Shown here: positions 15,955-28,143 of the stretch, piece after piece
Layout: the number at the start of each line of letters is the position of its first letter
How positions within the stretch are numbered: the stretch's first letter is position 1
Assembly: GCF_011382985.1 (NCBI RefSeq)
Contig: NZ_CP049933.1
Span: 2,728,001 to 2,792,000 of the forward strand
Source of the DNA: Leucobacter coleopterorum
GTDB lineage: Bacteria > Actinomycetota > Actinomycetes > Actinomycetales > Microbacteriaceae
Length of the DNA: 64,000 nt
Reading direction: 5' to 3'
The notes under the pieces: generated by a model
What the model saw: only the letters and a program-made list of their open reading frames with translations
What the model was told of the DNA's origin: nothing
Databases searched by the model: none
Translations under genes and position numbers: made by a program

Positions 15955-16812
15955 CTACCGCCGTTTACCCGCGAACCACACGATCCCGGCTCCAGCCGCC
16001 ACCACAAGCAGGATCCCGAGCGTCGTCGGCAACGTCAATACCTGGCCGAGAATCAGTACCCCAAGCAGCGTGCCGAGCACCGGATCAAACGCAAAGAACA
16101 CACCCAGCACGCGCGCCGAGGTAAGTCGTCCCGCCATCGTGTCGACGGTGAACGCGAGTGCGGTGCCGAGCAGCGCCGAGAGCACCAGCAGCCCCCACTG
16201 CTCGGGACGTACCAGCGGCACCGCGGGTACGGAGAAGGGCAGGGTCAGGATCGCCGCCACCGCAACTGACAGCGCCACAGCAGAGAGCCCACCACTCGAA
16301 TGGCCGATTTTCGCGGCGAGCAACGTGTATAACCCGAAACACACGCTCGCTGCAGCGGCGAAGATAAGCCCGAGCGCGTCAAACGGTCCACCGAAACCCG
16401 CGATCAGCGCGACCCCGGCCATTGCGGCGAGCGCGAGCAGTATCTCGCGCAGCCTCCGCGATGCCGCTAACGCGACGAGGCACGGCCCGAGAAAGTCGAT
16501 CGTCGTGGCGACTCCGAGTGGAATCCGTTCAATCGCCAGGTACAAGAAGCCGTTCATGGCGGCCATCGCGGCGCCGTACAGCACAATGCTGATCCACTCG
16601 CGACGCGTGCGCCCCCTCAGTCGCGGCCTAAAGATGATCAACAAAAAGACAGCGGCGACCGCGAGCCTGGTGGAGCTCGTGCCGAGCACCCCCAGCGTGT
16701 CGAACAGGCCGAGCGCAATCACCGCAGACAACTGCATACCGAGCGAGCCGACCAGCACGAGCAGCATTGCCCGAATCGTGGCGGCGCGAGCAAAGTGCTG
16801 GGGTGAGGTCAC
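15955..16812 (-). CDS. EamA-family (DMT) exporter
   Basis: 285 residues with about ten membrane segments in two EamA halves. Visible are MLLVLVGSLGMQLSAVIALG in the first helix, GVATTIDFLGPCLVAL, and a second-half signature LLSALLGTALAFTVDTMAGR with ARVLGVFFAFDPVLG. It resembles RhtA-type amino-acid and metabolite exporters, but the substrate is not predictable. The start is GTG 16812; TAAGCT lies 6 bases upstream, fitting a leaderless transcript. Monocistronic. Confidence 0.85.
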   Translation of the reverse strand: MTSPQHFARAATIRAMLLVLVGSLGMQLSAVIALGLFDTLGVLGTSSTRLAVAAVFLLIIFRPRLRGRTRREWISIVLYGAAMAAMNGFLYLAIERIPLGVATTIDFLGPCLVALAASRRLREILLALAAMAGVALIAGFGGPFDALGLIFAAAASVCFGLYTLLAAKIGHSSGGLSAVALSVAVAAILTLPFSVPAVPLVRPEQWGLLVLSALLGTALAFTVDTMAGRLTSARVLGVFFAFDPVLGTLLGVLILGQVLTLPTTLGILLVVAAGAGIVWFAGKRR

Positions 16813-17054
16813 CCCGTCAAGCTTACAGATCGCACCAAATAGGTGAGCATGGCCGCCGATTGAGCGTGCCGCAGGTGAGTCAAAATCCGGTTCTTCGATC
16901 CTCGACTCGACTAGCGTCTCGCTCAGAACGACCCTCTCACCAGCCTCGCCCAGGTCCCCTGACCGCTCTTAGCCCCTGCGCCTTCTCCCTGCTGTGTGCG
17001 GGGCGACAAGGGGGACCGCGGCGATCACAGGCGAGCACACAGCAGGGGCCCCGC

Positions 17055-17060
17055 TACACT
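17055..17060 (+). promoter_or_regulatory. -10 element of a leaderless transcript
   Basis: TACACT at 17055-17060 is followed by exactly six bases and then GTG 17067, which would then be the first transcribed codon. No Shine-Dalgarno sequence and no convincing -35 are seen. Confidence 0.5.
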
Positions 17061-17066
17061 GGCCGG

Positions 17067-17606
17067 GTGAGCGAGTGGAGCAAAGCATTCGAGCGTGCGA
17101 CGCACGCGTGCGATAAGATCGTCGCCACACTCATCGAGGCGGGTATCCCGCAGGAGGCACTCGCGACCTACGTTCCGCCACGGCGCGCGTTCCTGCGCAC
17201 AAAACCGGCCAAGTTCGAACCCACCGGCGAAGTGTGGCGCCTCGGCACGCTTCTCCTCGATAGAAACGGCCACATCTACGCTGCGGGACCCTCAACACGA
17301 GCAGCCGAGCGCGGCCGCCCCGGCTACCAGTCCAACTCGCGCGAAGAGCGACGAGAGATCGCCGCGGCGGCACTAAAAGCCGGCTACAAGGCAGGAACCC
17401 CAGTGAACTACGCCGCGATCCCGATCCCCCTCACCGAAGAGACGCTGCAAGCAAAAGACCTCCCCCTCGCACTGAGCGAGGGAGAGGTCCGAGTCCGCTG
17501 GCGGGCCGGTGCCCCGATTCAAGGGCACAAACCCTGCAGAGCTACCTCGACGAACGCGTGGCTCTGCTCACCAATACTCCCTAGCGGAAGGCCTGCTCAC
17601 CGGTGA
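17067..17606 (+). CDS. Conserved actinobacterial protein of unknown function (frame broken at the end)
   Basis: I do not recognise a function with confidence; relatives are sometimes labelled glutaminase without clear support. The protein begins VSEWSKAFERATHACD and includes EVWRLGTLLLDRNGHIYAAG and NYAAIPIPLTEETL. No membrane segment or nucleotide motif is seen. As read, the last 30 residues are basic nonsense overlapping the convergent dehydrogenase. Adding one G to the GGG at 17523-17525 gives LQSYLDERVALLTNTP and a stop at 17584 (172 aa), whose CTAG is shared with the facing gene's stop. The start is GTG 17067, leaderless. Confidence 0.7.
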   Translation: MSEWSKAFERATHACDKIVATLIEAGIPQEALATYVPPRRAFLRTKPAKFEPTGEVWRLGTLLLDRNGHIYAAGPSTRAAERGRPGYQSNSREERREIAAAALKAGYKAGTPVNYAAIPIPLTEETLQAKDLPLALSEGEVRVRWRAGAPIQGHKPCRATSTNAWLCSPILPSGRPAHR

Positions 17607-18776
17607 GCACCTGGCCGAGCACGAGCGTGTGCATCTCAACGGTGCCCTCGTAGGTGAGCACCGACTCCAGGTTGTTCTGGTGGCGGATCACCGGGTACTC
17701 GAGTGAGATACCGTTAGCGCCGAGGATCGTGCGCGAGGTGCGACAGATCTCGATCGCCTCGCGAACGTTGTTGAGCTTACCGATGCTGACCTGCTCCGGG
17801 CGCAGCTTGTCGGCGTCCTTGCGGCGCCCGAGGTGCACGGCCAGCAGGTAGCCCTTGATGTATTCGAGCGACATGTCAGCAAGTTTCTGCTGTGTGAGCT
17901 GGAAAGCACCGATCGGCTTGCCGAACTGCACGCGGTCGATCGAGTACTGACGCGCAGCCTCGAGGCTTGAACGTGCAGCGCCGAGCGCCCCCAAACAATG
18001 CCGTAGCGCGCCTCGTTCAGGCAGGCGAGCGGTCCCTTCAGGCCGCGGGCCTCGGGCAACATCGCCGAAGCGGGCAGGCGCACGCCGTCGAGCACGAGCT
18101 CACCTGTGGCCGAGGCACGAAGCGACATCTTGTGCTTGATCTCGGGTGCCGAGAATCCTGGGGTGTCGGTGGGAACGACGAATCCACGCACGCCCTCCTC
18201 GGTCATCGCCCAAACGACTGCAACGTCGGAGTAAGGTGCGTTCGAGATCCACATCTTACGACCGTCGATGATCCAGTCGTCACCATCACGACGGGCCTTG
18301 GTGGTCATGCTTCCTGGATCCGACCCAACATCGGGCTCAGTCAGCCCAAAGCAACCAATGTAGTCGCCCGCGGCCATGCCGGGCAGCCACTGCTGTTTCT
18401 GCTCTTCCGATCCCCAGCGCCAGATCGCGAACATCGCGAGCGAGCCCTGCACCGACACCAACGAACGCAGCCCCGAGTCGGTGGCCTCAAGCTCGAGACA
18501 GGCAATGCCGTACTCGGTTGCCGTCATGCCCGCGCAGCCGTAGCCCTCAAGATGCATGCCGAGTAGGCCGAGCGAACCGAGCTCCTTGGTCAGTTCGCGA
18601 ATGTTCGGGATCTCGCCCCTCTCAAACCACTCCGCAATGTACGGCTCAACACTCTTATCGAGCATCTGTCGCACCGAGGTGCGGATCATCTTCTCGTCTT
18701 CGGTCAGCAGATCGTCGAGCGAGGCGGGATCCGCCGGGTTGAGTGCGGGGAGTTTGGTCGGATCAAAATGGCTCAT
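17581..18776 (-). CDS. Glutaryl-CoA dehydrogenase-like acyl-CoA dehydrogenase (frame broken)
   Basis: A FAD enzyme that dehydrogenates an acyl-CoA and passes electrons to EtfAB. The family landmarks are CFGLTEPDVGSDPGSMTT (FAD/substrate site), KMWISNAPYSD, the C-terminal IDRVQFGKPIGAFQLTQQKL and the catalytic-base region LTYEGTVEMHTLVLGQ, which match glutaryl-CoA dehydrogenases best. The frame breaks after ARYGIVWG because a C run at 17988-17992 (G on the coding strand) is one base short. Restored length is 398 aa. It is the last gene of the etf cluster, 82 bases after the cytochrome b gene, and may have its own promoter. Confidence 0.88.
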
Positions 18777-18858
18777 AGTTCCACTCCTGGTTATGGGTCG
18801 GCAATACAGCTACCAAAACCGTAACAACTCGCGACCACGGAGCGACTGTCACCTTTGC

Positions 18859-20382
18859 CTAGCGATTGCTCACTTTGCCGGTCAAAGATGCTATCGGGGC
18901 GAGGATCAACGGCCGTGCCAGGAACACCGCAGCGACGGTCACGAACAGCCCGGCAGCGAACCACCAGAAGCCCACCCAGTTCACGTCATCGGTTCCCGCG
19001 AACATGTGATTCAGGTTGCGTAGCGCACCCGTCGTGAACACGAGGAATACGTGAATCAGAATGAACAGCACAAAGAACAGCATGGTCGGGAAGTGGATCG
19101 CGCGCGCCAGCGGAGCCGGGTAGATCTTATTCAGCCTCTCCGCCTTCTGAGGCCACCACTCGCTCATGCGCAGGCCGGTGATAATTGCGAGCGGTGCCGC
19201 AATGAACACCACCAAGAAGTACATGATCTGCTGCAGCGAGTTGTAGTTGACCCAGCCGTTTTCAAGCGGCCACTCCAGCGTCAGGTACTGCAGAAGCGCT
19301 GAGGCCGCATTCGGAAAGACCTCCCATGAGGTTGGCACGATGCGCGCCCAGTGCCCCGAAACGAACAGCAACACGATAAACACGATGCCATTCAGGATCC
19401 ACAGCACATCAAGCGAGGTGTGCAACCACAGATTGATACTGATCTTCTTGCCACCCTTTTTGGGCGTCCAGAACGCGGGCGGCTTTTGCTGCTGCCGCAC
19501 CTGCAGCCCCGAGCGAATAATCAGCACCATCAGGAAGATATTCAAGAAGTGCGTCCAGCGCGCCCAGGCAGGGAAGCCCGGCTCCACAACAACAGGGATG
19601 TGATACTCCCCTGGATACTCCTTCAAGAATTCGGGCACACCCGGCAGCGTTGTGATGCCACGGGCCGCCAGTACAATAATGCCAGCGGCGAGGATCGCAC
19701 CGATCACTCCCCACGCCCCAAACTTGATCCACTGCAACAGCGGACGCGAGCCGATCATGCGTGGCTCGCGCTGGGGCTTCGGGGTCGACGCAGGGGCAGG
19801 CCTAGCCGCTGGGGCTTCGGTCTTCGCGGGCAAGGCCGTGGCCGGAGCCGATGGCGCAGTGGGCACCGTTTCTTGCGCGGGTTCACTCTGCTGCAAAGCA
19901 ACCGCCCGCTGCACCGTCGCGGTGCTGGCACTCGGCCAGGGATCCCCGCCGGCAACTCGCGGCAGTCCGCGGCGTAGCGTCACCTCTTCGGAGACAGTTT
20001 CGGCGGTGGTATTACCCACAGGAGTCGATACATTCCCGGTCTCAGCGGTCGCGGCCTGCGCTGAACTAGGAGAATCCACCCCAGCGATCACAGGAGCACC
20101 GGCAGCTTCGGCGGCCACCCGTAACCCGGGTACAGTGACGCCAGCAACTTCCCCAGCGGGAGGCCAGGGTTCCCCACCCGAAACCCGGGGCAGCCCGCGG
20201 CGCAGCGCAACTGATGCACCTGCCTCGCTCACAGCGGCAGGAGCGTGAGAAGCCACAGGATCCTGAACCGATTGACCCACCGGGGCACCCGAAGCCACCA
20301 CAGCACCCTCAACGTCGGGCCACCCTGGTCCGCCAGCGACGCGCGGCAGGCCTCGCCGGATGGTCTGCTGATACGTCGCCAC
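18859..20382 (-). CDS. Cytochrome b561-type membrane protein with triple RRGLPRV repeat tail, linked to etfBA
   Basis: 507 residues. The N-terminal 225 are Ala/Pro/Val-rich and carry RRGLPRVAGGPGWP, RRGLPRVSGGEPWP and RRGLPRVAGGDPWP, one near the start and two about 60-75 residues apart. The C-terminal part has four or five helices with heme-ligand candidates: WTHFLNIFL, INLWLHTSLDVLW, RAIHFPTMLFFVLFILIHVF, the pattern of hydrogenase/formate-dehydrogenase b-type subunits. GTG 20382 lies 4 bases after the etfA stop, so the two are tightly coupled. I infer electron transfer from EtfAB to the quinone pool. Other readings, such as a redox subunit for another dehydrogenase, remain open. Confidence 0.75.
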   Translation of the reverse strand: MATYQQTIRRGLPRVAGGPGWPDVEGAVVASGAPVGQSVQDPVASHAPAAVSEAGASVALRRGLPRVSGGEPWPPAGEVAGVTVPGLRVAAEAAGAPVIAGVDSPSSAQAATAETGNVSTPVGNTTAETVSEEVTLRRGLPRVAGGDPWPSASTATVQRAVALQQSEPAQETVPTAPSAPATALPAKTEAPAARPAPASTPKPQREPRMIGSRPLLQWIKFGAWGVIGAILAAGIIVLAARGITTLPGVPEFLKEYPGEYHIPVVVEPGFPAWARWTHFLNIFLMVLIIRSGLQVRQQQKPPAFWTPKKGGKKISINLWLHTSLDVLWILNGIVFIVLLFVSGHWARIVPTSWEVFPNAASALLQYLTLEWPLENGWVNYNSLQQIMYFLVVFIAAPLAIITGLRMSEWWPQKAERLNKIYPAPLARAIHFPTMLFFVLFILIHVFLVFTTGALRNLNHMFAGTDDVNWVGFWWFAAGLFVTVAAVFLARPLILAPIASLTGKVSNR

Positions 20383-20386
20383 GAGA

Positions 20387-21348
20387 CTAGGCCTTCGCTT
20401 TCTCGATCTCGGCAATCAGCTGCGGCACGACGGTGAACAGGTCACCAACGATGCCAAAATCGGCGATCCCGAAGATCGGCGAGTCACCATCCTTGTTGAT
20501 CGCGACAATGGTCTTTGCGGTCTGCATACCAGCGAGGTGCTGGATCGCGCCCGAGATGCCGACGGCGATGTACAGATTCGGCGAGACCTGCACGCCGGTC
20601 TGCCCAACCTGGAACGACTGCGGCACGTACCCCGCATCGACCGCAGCGCGCGAGGCACCAACGGCGGCACCCAGTGCGTCGGCGAGCTGCTCAACAAGCT
20701 CAAACTTTTCCTTCGAGCCGAGGCCGCGGCCTCCCGAGACAACCTTGGCCGCTCCGCGAAGCTCGGGCCGTTCACCGCCACTCTCAGCGGCTTCAACTGC
20801 ACCGATGGTCGCCGCGGGTTTGCCGCTTGCGGCGACCTCAAGCTCAACTACGTTTGCTGGCTGGGCAGCAGCTCGAGCCTCGATAACCCCCTGGCGCACC
20901 GCGATGACGGGCGCACCCCAGGTCACGGCCGACGACACGTTGTAAGCACCGCCGTACGACGAGTTGCTCGCGATGACACCCTGGTCGTCGCGAGACACCC
21001 GATCGCATCGACGATGAGCCCGGAACGCGTACGCGCGGCATAGCGCGCTGCAGCCTCGCGGCCTTCAACGGAGTGCGAAACGAGGATCGCGTCCGGCTGT
21101 ACAAGGGCAGCGGCTGCGGCGAGCGCGTCAGTTGCGCCCAGTGAAACCGTGGTAGCCGCGTCTGCGCGCAGCACCGTGGTTGCACCCAGTTCGGCGGCAG
21201 CGTTCGCAGCGGCGTGGGATCCGAGCACCAGCGCCACCGGGCTTCCGAGTGTTGAAGCGGCACCCAGCAGGGCAGCCGACGACTTCGCGAGCGAACCCTC
21301 GGGAGTGGTGTCAAGCAGCACCAAAATTGAATCAGCAGCAAAACTCAT
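20387..21348 (-). CDS. etfA: Electron transfer flavoprotein alpha subunit EtfA (frame broken)
   Basis: Binds FAD and, with EtfB, takes electrons from acyl-CoA dehydrogenases. The N-terminal domain ([18 protein letters not shown]) and the C-terminal FAD domain are both present: [60 protein letters not shown] and the closing [14 protein letters not shown]. The frame shifts after GLIVDAIG at the CCC run 20998-21000, one base short. Restoring it continues into [20 protein letters not shown] and gives 320 aa. It is 14 bases downstream of etfB. Confidence 0.92.
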
Positions 21349-21362
21349 GATTGTTCCCCTCC

Positions 21363-22139
21363 CTAGACCAGGTGGTTTTCTACGAGGAACGCGGTCAGCT
21401 TCGCGGCCGCATCGCCCTCATCGGTGATCTTGACTCCGGCTTCGCGCGGTGGCCGCTCGGTGATGCCGAGCATGATGGCGCGGGACGCCGACATGTCCTC
21501 CGCGTCAATGCCGAGGTCTGACAGTGAGAGCACCTCGAGCGGCTTCTTCTTCGCGGCCATGATCCCTTTGAAGTTTGGGAAGCGCGCGTCGGGCAGAGCC
21601 TCGGTCACCGAGACAACCGCGGGCAGCTGTGCGGTGACCTGCACGGTTGCGTCATCTGAGGCGCGAACACCCGAGATGCCGTCAGCGGTGATCGTGAGCT
21701 CGCTCAGGTTCGTGGCATTCGGCACATCGAGAAGCTCGGCGATCATCGCTGGCAGCACGCCGCCCATTCCGTCGGTCGACTGGTTGCCGGCGATGATCAG
21801 GTCAAATCCAACACGCTTCAAAGCAGCAGCGATGACCTCGGCCGTCAAACCGAGATCAGCCCCCGTCAGGCCCTCGTCAACCACGTGCGTGGCCGACGCA
21901 GCGCCCATCGCAAGGCACTTGCGAATCGAGGCGGTCGCCCCCTCCGGGGCAACGGTGAGCACCGAAACCTCGGTGCCCTCGTTGGCCTCGGCATAGCTCA
22001 GCGCGACCTCAAGAGCGCGCTCACCGATCTCATCGGTGACGTTCTCTGATGCACCGCGCTCAGCCAACCCGGTTTCCAGGTTCAAGGTGCGTTCTCCGTA
22101 GGTGTCAGGCACCTCTTTGACGAGTACGGCGATCTTCAT
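21363..22139 (-). CDS. etfB: Electron transfer flavoprotein beta subunit EtfB
   Basis: 258 residues, intact. The AMP/FAD-contact pattern of EtfB is clear: MKIAVLVKEVPDTYGERTL at the start, DLIIAGNQSTDGMGGVLPA in the middle and the recognition-loop region PDARFPNFKGIMAAKKKPLE. It forms the heterodimer with EtfA in the cytoplasm. The spacing (52 bases after the acyl-CoA dehydrogenase, 14 before etfA) indicates one operon. Confidence 0.95.
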   Translation of the reverse strand: MKIAVLVKEVPDTYGERTLNLETGLAERGASENVTDEIGERALEVALSYAEANEGTEVSVLTVAPEGATASIRKCLAMGAASATHVVDEGLTGADLGLTAEVIAAALKRVGFDLIIAGNQSTDGMGGVLPAMIAELLDVPNATNLSELTITADGISGVRASDDATVQVTAQLPAVVSVTEALPDARFPNFKGIMAAKKKPLEVLSLSDLGIDAEDMSASRAIMLGITERPPREAGVKITDEGDAAAKLTAFLVENHLV

Positions 22140-22191
22140 TGACGGGCTCCACCCTCACTCTTGCGTATTGGACTGTTGAACTGGTCGACCG

Positions 22192-23357
22192 CTACTTGCG
22201 GCCGGTGACAGCGCGCGCGACGATCTCGCGCATCACCTCGTTCGTGCCACCGTAGATGCGGTGGACGCGAGCATCGAGGAACGCGCGAGCAATCGGGTAC
22301 TCCATAATGTACCCGTATCCGCCGTGCAGTTGCACACCCTGGTCAAGAATCTCCCACTCACGCTCGGTGCACCAGAACTTCACCTTGGCGGCCTCTTCGG
22401 GGCTCAGCTCGCCTTTTTCGTAGAGCTTCATGGCTCGGTCCACGAAGGCCCACATCACGTCGACCGTCGTCGCCATGTCGGCGAGACGGAAGCGAGTGTT
22501 CTGGAAGTCTGCGACTGCCTGCCCAAATGCCTCGCGGCTCTTCGTGTAGTCGAGTGTCCATTCGAGGGCTGCCTGGCCCACGGCCGCACCCGCGACGCCG
22601 ATCGAAAGGCGCTCGAGCGGCAGGTTCTTCATCAGCTGGACAAAGCCGTGCCCTCGGCACCACCGATCAGGTTTGCCTCGGGCACAAACACGTCGGTGAA
22701 GCTGAGCTCTGCCGTGTCGTGGCCCTGGAAGCCCATCTTGTGCAGCTTCTTGCCCTGGTCAAAACCGTCCATACCCTTTTCGATAACGATCAGGCTGAAG
22801 GCATCGGGGCGGTTCCCCTCACCGGTCTTCACGAACGTGACGATCATGTCGGCGGTGTGGCCGCTCGAGATGAAGGTCTTGGCACCGTTAACGATGTAGC
22901 CACCGTCAACTTTCTTGGCAGTGGTCTTCACGGCACGCAGGTCGCTGCCTGCGCCGGGTTCGGTCATCGCGAGAGCCCCGAGAACCTCACCCGTGGCCAT
23001 ACCCGGCAGAAACTTCTGCTTCTGTTCGTCGGTGCCAAAATGGGCGATGTACGGGATCGCCAGATCATCCTGGATGCCCACGGCACCGGCGAGAGAGGAT
23101 CCCGCGCCCGCACGGATCAGCTCTTCCATAACCACGCTGCGGAAGCGGTAGTCCATAAGCATCCCCGCGCCGCCGAATTCTTCCGGCACGGAGAGCCCAA
23201 TGATCCCGTGTTCTCCAGCAGCCAGCATGGTGGCGCGATCAACTTCCCCGTCTTCGTCCCACTGCTTCTGCTTCTCAGCCGTAACGTACCGCTTGATGAA
23301 TTCCTTCACCATTTCACGAAACGCGTCGTGATCCTCATTAAAAATATCGCGCTGCAT
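22192..23357 (-). CDS. Acyl-CoA dehydrogenase (frame broken)
   Basis: First gene of the etf cluster. Family signatures are GALAMTEPGAGSDLRAVKTT, FISSGHTADMIVTF, KMGFQGHDTAELSFTDV and, in the second part, YTKSREAFGQAVADFQNTRF, LHGGYGYIMEYPIARAFLDA and VHRIYGGTNEVMREIVAR (catalytic Glu region). The frame stops after GGAEGT because a CC pair at 22646-22647 should be CCC; the restored protein runs GFVQLMKNLPLERLSIGVAG and has 388 aa. GAAAGGAAG precedes the ATG. Long- versus short-chain preference is not resolved. Confidence 0.92.
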
Positions 23358-23481
23358 TGCACTTCCTTTCGGTCATCAGCTCACAGCACAATTATGTAGA
23401 GTCTGAAACTTCTGCGCACGGCAAATGTGCACTATCTACAAGCGGGAGGGTGTGCAATGAAGATTCAGTACAGTAAGCGAG

Positions 23482-23554
23482 TGCCCTGGAGAGGAATCGA
23501 ACCTCCGACACCTTCTTTAGGAGAGAAGTGCTCTATCCACTGAGCTACCAAGGC
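23482..23554 (-). tRNA. tRNA-Arg(CCT)
   Basis: The reverse strand gives GCCTTGG pairing with CCAGGGC, D arm GCTCAGTGGATAGAGC, anticodon stem CTTCT/AGAAG with loop CTCCTAA (anticodon CCT, codon AGG) and T arm GGAGGTTCGATTCCTCT. Length is 73 without CCA. It lies upstream of the acyl-CoA dehydrogenase on the same strand. Confidence 0.95.
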
Positions 23555-23782
23555 GGGAGCCGCGTTTGCGACCCCTGAGAGTCTAGCAGGGCAAAAGCCA
23601 GCTCCCTCTTCCCTTCTAGGGTCTTTCACAAAGTTGTCGCAACCACGAATGAACGTAGGCGAGAGCGCAATTTTGCAAGTTTTCCTACATGATTTCCATG
23701 CAAAACTGAGCCCTCGGGGCGGTTAGCGGGCAAGCAGCGAGCTAGCAGAGGGGAAAGAAACTAGCTAATTGGGGAAACACAA

Positions 23783-23814
23783 AGGGCCCGGCTCGCAGCA
23801 GCGATCCGGGCCCT
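23783..23814 (-). terminator. Terminator of the NlpC/P60 gene
   Basis: A nine-base perfect stem, AGGGCCCGG and CCGGGCCCT, with a 14-base loop. On the minus strand the stem is followed by TTTGTGTTT. It lies 17 bases after the NlpC/P60 stop. Confidence 0.75.
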
Positions 23815-23830
23815 CAAAACTTCGTAGCGA

Positions 23831-24538
23831 CTAGCCGAAGCGAACCACTCCATCGGGAGCACCGTCAATAAACGCGCTCGCTACGACGGTCTGGTTACCG
23901 CCGAAGCCACCGTGAACAGCCTGGCCATTGCCAATGTAGACCGCAACGTGACGACCCGACCAGATCAGCACGTCGCCGGGCGCGTACGCACCATCGGTGA
24001 TCAGCGAGCCACCAAGACCGGTGTATTCCCCAATCTGAGTGCCAAGATCGCCGGCAGGAATGCCGATCGCACGAAGCGAACGCTCAACGAGCGCGGTGCA
24101 GTCCTGGAACTCGCCAAGCTGCGCAAGCGCCGCATTGACGATGCCCGAAGCGCCAACACCGGCAGGAATATCCTTACCTGTGTATGAAGCTGCAGCCTTA
24201 GTGATTGAAGCCTGCTGAGCAGCCTTTGCAGCTTCTGCAGCCTCTTTCTGCTCGCGCTCTTCCTTGAGGATCGCAGAATCAACCGCACCGTCTGGTGCGG
24301 CAAGCGGGAGGATCGTCTCGTCAACGTCGACGGTCTGAAGGGTCTGTGCCGCCGCGAATCCGTCGGGAATTCCGTCGACAGCCGGAGCGGTTGCATATGC
24401 GGGAAGAGCAAACGTACCAACCATGCCAAGACTGAGCGCTGCAGCGCCAGCCATCTGCACGATTCGCTTGGCCTTCACCGAGGAGCGTCTGGAGGGGTCT
24501 GCGGAGACTGCTACTTCGGTGCTAGGGGTCAGAGTCAC
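23831..24538 (-). CDS. Secreted NlpC/P60 cell-wall peptidase
   Basis: 235 residues. A signal-type hydrophobic segment at about 25-50 (MAGAAALSLGMVGTFALPAY) is followed by an Ala/Glu/Gln-rich helical linker (85-115) and a C-terminal NlpC/P60 domain. The catalytic Cys is in GEFQDCTALVERSL (Cys147) and the His in SGRHVAVYIGNGQAVHGG (His197, with His209 following). DCT replaces the more usual DCS. It is expected to cut stem-peptide bonds in peptidoglycan. The start is GTG 24538; a possible attenuator hairpin lies upstream. Two good terminators isolate the gene. Confidence 0.85.
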   Translation of the reverse strand: MTLTPSTEVAVSADPSRRSSVKAKRIVQMAGAAALSLGMVGTFALPAYATAPAVDGIPDGFAAAQTLQTVDVDETILPLAAPDGAVDSAILKEEREQKEAAEAAKAAQQASITKAAASYTGKDIPAGVGASGIVNAALAQLGEFQDCTALVERSLRAIGIPAGDLGTQIGEYTGLGGSLITDGAYAPGDVLIWSGRHVAVYIGNGQAVHGGFGGNQTVVASAFIDGAPDGVVRFG

Positions 24539-24578
24539 GAGATAATCTGCCTTACGTTTTCGTTCTCACTTCACAAAA

Positions 24579-24606
24579 GAACGGCCCGTCTGAGCCGCGA
24601 CCGTTC
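24579..24606 (-). promoter_or_regulatory. Hairpin with T run in the leader of the NlpC/P60 gene
   Basis: Read on the minus strand, GAACGG and CCGTTC pair across a GC-rich loop and are followed by TTTT, about 40 bases before GTG 24538. It looks like a small intrinsic terminator or attenuator within or just before the leader. I found no match to a c-di-AMP riboswitch core. Confidence 0.35.
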
Positions 24607-24714
24607 AAGAGTAACCGAAGATAACGCGAATGTCACGCTCAGGTCACGAAACGCACATGAACCTACAGGACCAAGGTCACCAATAAACTTTAAAGTTACT
24701 ATTGAGGGTTGAGT

Positions 24715-24745
24715 GTTCGCGGCACCCCTCAGGAGCACCGCGAAC
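24715..24745 (-). terminator. Probable terminator after gdhA
   Basis: GTTCGCGG and CCGCGAAC form an eight-base perfect stem with a 15-base loop, 10 bases after the gdhA stop. No clear T run follows, so it may act as an RNA stabiliser instead. Confidence 0.5.
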
Positions 24746-24755
24746 AGCTCAGAAT

Positions 24756-26878
<2,123 letters not shown>

Positions 26879-26962
26879 CTCCGCCCCTCTACGCCACAGT
26901 CCTTCGCCCAGCCTAGAGCATTCACACAAAATCGCTGCGCAGAGTGATGCCTGATCCACACT

Positions 26963-26968
26963 TAGAAT
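26963..26968 (+). promoter_or_regulatory. -10 element of leaderless serC
   Basis: TAGAAT at 26963-26968 is separated by six bases from ATG 26975, so transcription should start at the A of the start codon. No Shine-Dalgarno site is present. Confidence 0.55.
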
Positions 26969-26974
26969 GGGCGT

Positions 26975-28092
<1,118 letters not shown>

Positions 28093-28098
28093 GAGCAA

Positions 28099-28137
28099 CT
28101 GTGGTCCTGCAGGAGCCAAGCTCTCGCAGGGCCACAG
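28099..28137. terminator. Bidirectional terminator between serC and the DUF3027 gene
   Basis: CTGTGGTCCTGC and GCAGGGCCACAG pair at 11 of 12 positions around a 15-base loop, between two convergent stop codons. T runs are weak on both sides. Confidence 0.6.
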
Positions 28138-28143
28138 AGGGCA

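Noticed and set aside
15767-16846. A 359-codon Ser/Ala/Thr-rich frame opposite the EamA transporter
   Set aside because: Low-complexity translation antisense to a clear ten-helix transporter.
24539-24710. A c-di-AMP (ydaO) riboswitch upstream of the NlpC/P60 gene
   Set aside because: The conserved core sequences I would expect are not present; only a small hairpin is seen.
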